Positions 63,253 through 64,000 of a DNA stretch of 64,000 nucleotides are shown here, piece after piece. The DNA comes from Pseudoxanthomonas dokdonensis. GTDB lineage: Bacteria > Pseudomonadota > Gammaproteobacteria > Xanthomonadales > Xanthomonadaceae. The stretch's first letter is position 1. Each line of letters opens with the position of its first letter. A program made the position numbers and the translations under genes. The stretch covers positions 1-64,000 of the forward strand of contig NZ_LDJL01000008.1 of assembly GCF_001431405.1 (NCBI RefSeq). The letters are read 5' to 3'. The notes beneath the pieces were generated by a model. The model did no database searches and was not told the origin of the DNA. It saw nothing but the letters and a program-made list of their open reading frames with translations.

Positions 63253-63858
63253 ATGTCGATTGTCATCCGCGACGTGCGCGAGCACGAGCTGGATTCCGTC
63301 CTAGCCCTGAACAACAACGCCGGATTGGCGATCCTCCCGCTGGATTCGGTCAAGCTTCAACGGTTCTACCAACAGGCTGCCTATTTCCGCGTCGCCGAGC
63401 GCGATGGCAACCTGGCCGGATTCCTGGTCGCGTTTGGCTCCGAGGCGGACCACGACAGCAGCAATTTCGCCTGGTTCCGCGAGCGTTATCCGCAATTCTT
63501 CTACATCGACCGTATCGTGGTCGCCAGCCGCCGTCGCGGTGGCGGCGTCGGTCGCGCGTTCTACGCCGACGTCCAGAGCTATGCCGAGCTGCGCTATCCG
63601 CAGCTGGCCTGCGAAGTATTCCTGGATCACGGCGCCGACCCGGCGCTGCTGTTCCATGGCAGTTTCGGTTTCCGCGAAGTCGGCCAGAACACCATGCCCA
63701 ACGTCAACGTGCGCACCAGCATGCTGATGAAGGAACTGTGCAGCTATCCGTGGGTGCGTGATACCTATGGCGGGCAGTTGCCCGACCAGCCGTGGGCGCG
63801 TGCGCGCACGCTGGCCGATGCCACACCTTCGGCCACTCCGCGGGCCAACGATCCATGA
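63253..63858 (+). CDS. GNAT-family acetyltransferase
   Basis: 201 residues from MSIVIRD. The acetyl-CoA motif A reads DRIVVASRRRGGGVGRAFY, with the R/Q-x-x-G-x-G/A pattern (R-R-G-G-G-V-G). An extra tail of about 50 residues follows the domain. Its stop overlaps the minC start by four bases; in related genomes too this gene precedes minC. Substrate unknown. A GATAAT (63182) may be part of its promoter. Confidence 0.88.
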   Translation: MSIVIRDVREHELDSVLALNNNAGLAILPLDSVKLQRFYQQAAYFRVAERDGNLAGFLVAFGSEADHDSSNFAWFRERYPQFFYIDRIVVASRRRGGGVGRAFYADVQSYAELRYPQLACEVFLDHGADPALLFHGSFGFREVGQNTMPNVNVRTSMLMKELCSYPWVRDTYGGQLPDQPWARARTLADATPSATPRANDP

Positions 63859-64000
63859 GCGCCGCCCCGATGAACAGCAATTACGAACAGGCCGGCGAAC
63901 TGAAAATCGGCCAGGTCGGCATCGCCAACCTGCGGGTCCGCACGCTGGACGTGCCGCAACTGGTCCGCGAAATGCGCGAGCGGGTCGAACGCGCGCCCAA
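63855..64000 (+). CDS. minC: Septum site-determining protein MinC, N-terminal part
   Basis: 48 codons run to the window edge. The sequence ELKIGQVGIANLRVRTLDVP, then LVREMRERVERAP, matches the MinC N-terminal domain of this bacterial family. MinC blocks FtsZ ring assembly away from midcell. minD and minE are expected immediately beyond the window. Translationally coupled to the GNAT gene. Confidence 0.88.
   Translation, partial: MSAAPMNSNYEQAGELKIGQVGIANLRVRTLDVPQLVREMRERVERAP

Overview
The window is GC-rich chromosomal DNA of a gammaproteobacterium, most likely a member of the Xanthomonadaceae (Lysobacteraceae). The evidence is the miaB / phoH / ybeY / corC block, a minC start preceded by a GNAT gene, Bpt-type leucyltransferase, a fused RlmKL, and a Puu/Spu polyamine region of the type found in that family. 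I cannot name the genus. Nothing indicates a phage, integrated plasmid, insertion sequence, CRISPR array, rRNA or tRNA gene.

Layout. (1) 0.1-10.7 kb: miaB with an overlapping PAP2-type membrane protein; a leftward four-gene efflux operon (tetR, HlyD-like lipoprotein, ABC ATPase, ABC permease); then rightward small unknown gene, phoH, ybeY, secreted protein, corC, DUF4105 membrane protein. (2) 10.7-18.1 kb: GH97 alpha-glucosidase, CorA channel, CstA pyruvate transporter with its small YbdD partner, a secreted thioredoxin-like protein and an ICMT/PEMT-like methyltransferase. (3) 18.1-20.8 kb: aquaporin Z between two different pirins. (4) 21-43.5 kb: a polyamine and omega-amino-acid catabolic supercluster. 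Leftward: puuD, puuA, a tautomerase, a spuC-type transaminase, two tandem potF-type binding lipoproteins, potG, potH, potI and a sad-type aldehyde dehydrogenase. Rightward: a second puuA and puuB. Then an MHS transporter, an isochorismatase-like protein, puuC, puuR, and a rightward bauA-type transaminase, alanine dehydrogenase and mmsA/bauC. (5) 43.5-44.4 kb: a small Cys-rich lipoprotein and a repeat-filled intergenic region with a REPIN-like inverted pair and a 12-bp tandem array. (6) 44.4-64 kb: housekeeping and small-module genes: rlmKL, hydrolase, MOSC protein, amidase, TesB thioesterase, DUF2007 protein, sigma factor with a membrane domain, EF-hand protein, bpt, an EEP-family lipoprotein, purT, an SPFH / ribbon-helix-helix / DUF4177 operon, VanY-like peptidase, DNA glycosylase, DUF423 protein, SRPBCC-GyrI protein, a NarL-type two-component pair, GNAT and the start of minC.

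How the genes work together. Region 4 encodes uptake of polyamines (PotFGHI), both the gamma-glutamylated route (PuuA, B, C, D) and the direct transaminase route (SpuC), onward oxidation of succinate semialdehyde (Sad) and of malonate semialdehyde (MmsA/BauC), and return of alanine to pyruvate plus ammonia by alanine dehydrogenase. A PuuR-type repressor sits inside the cluster, and a GTTGTAAA half-site occurs upstream of two of its units. The most unusual signals are the paired GATATC sites in front of the SPFH operon, the GGA-rich leader of cstA, the sigma factor fused to a multi-pass membrane domain, the His pentapeptide repeat at the CorC N-terminus, and the repeat region at 44 kb.
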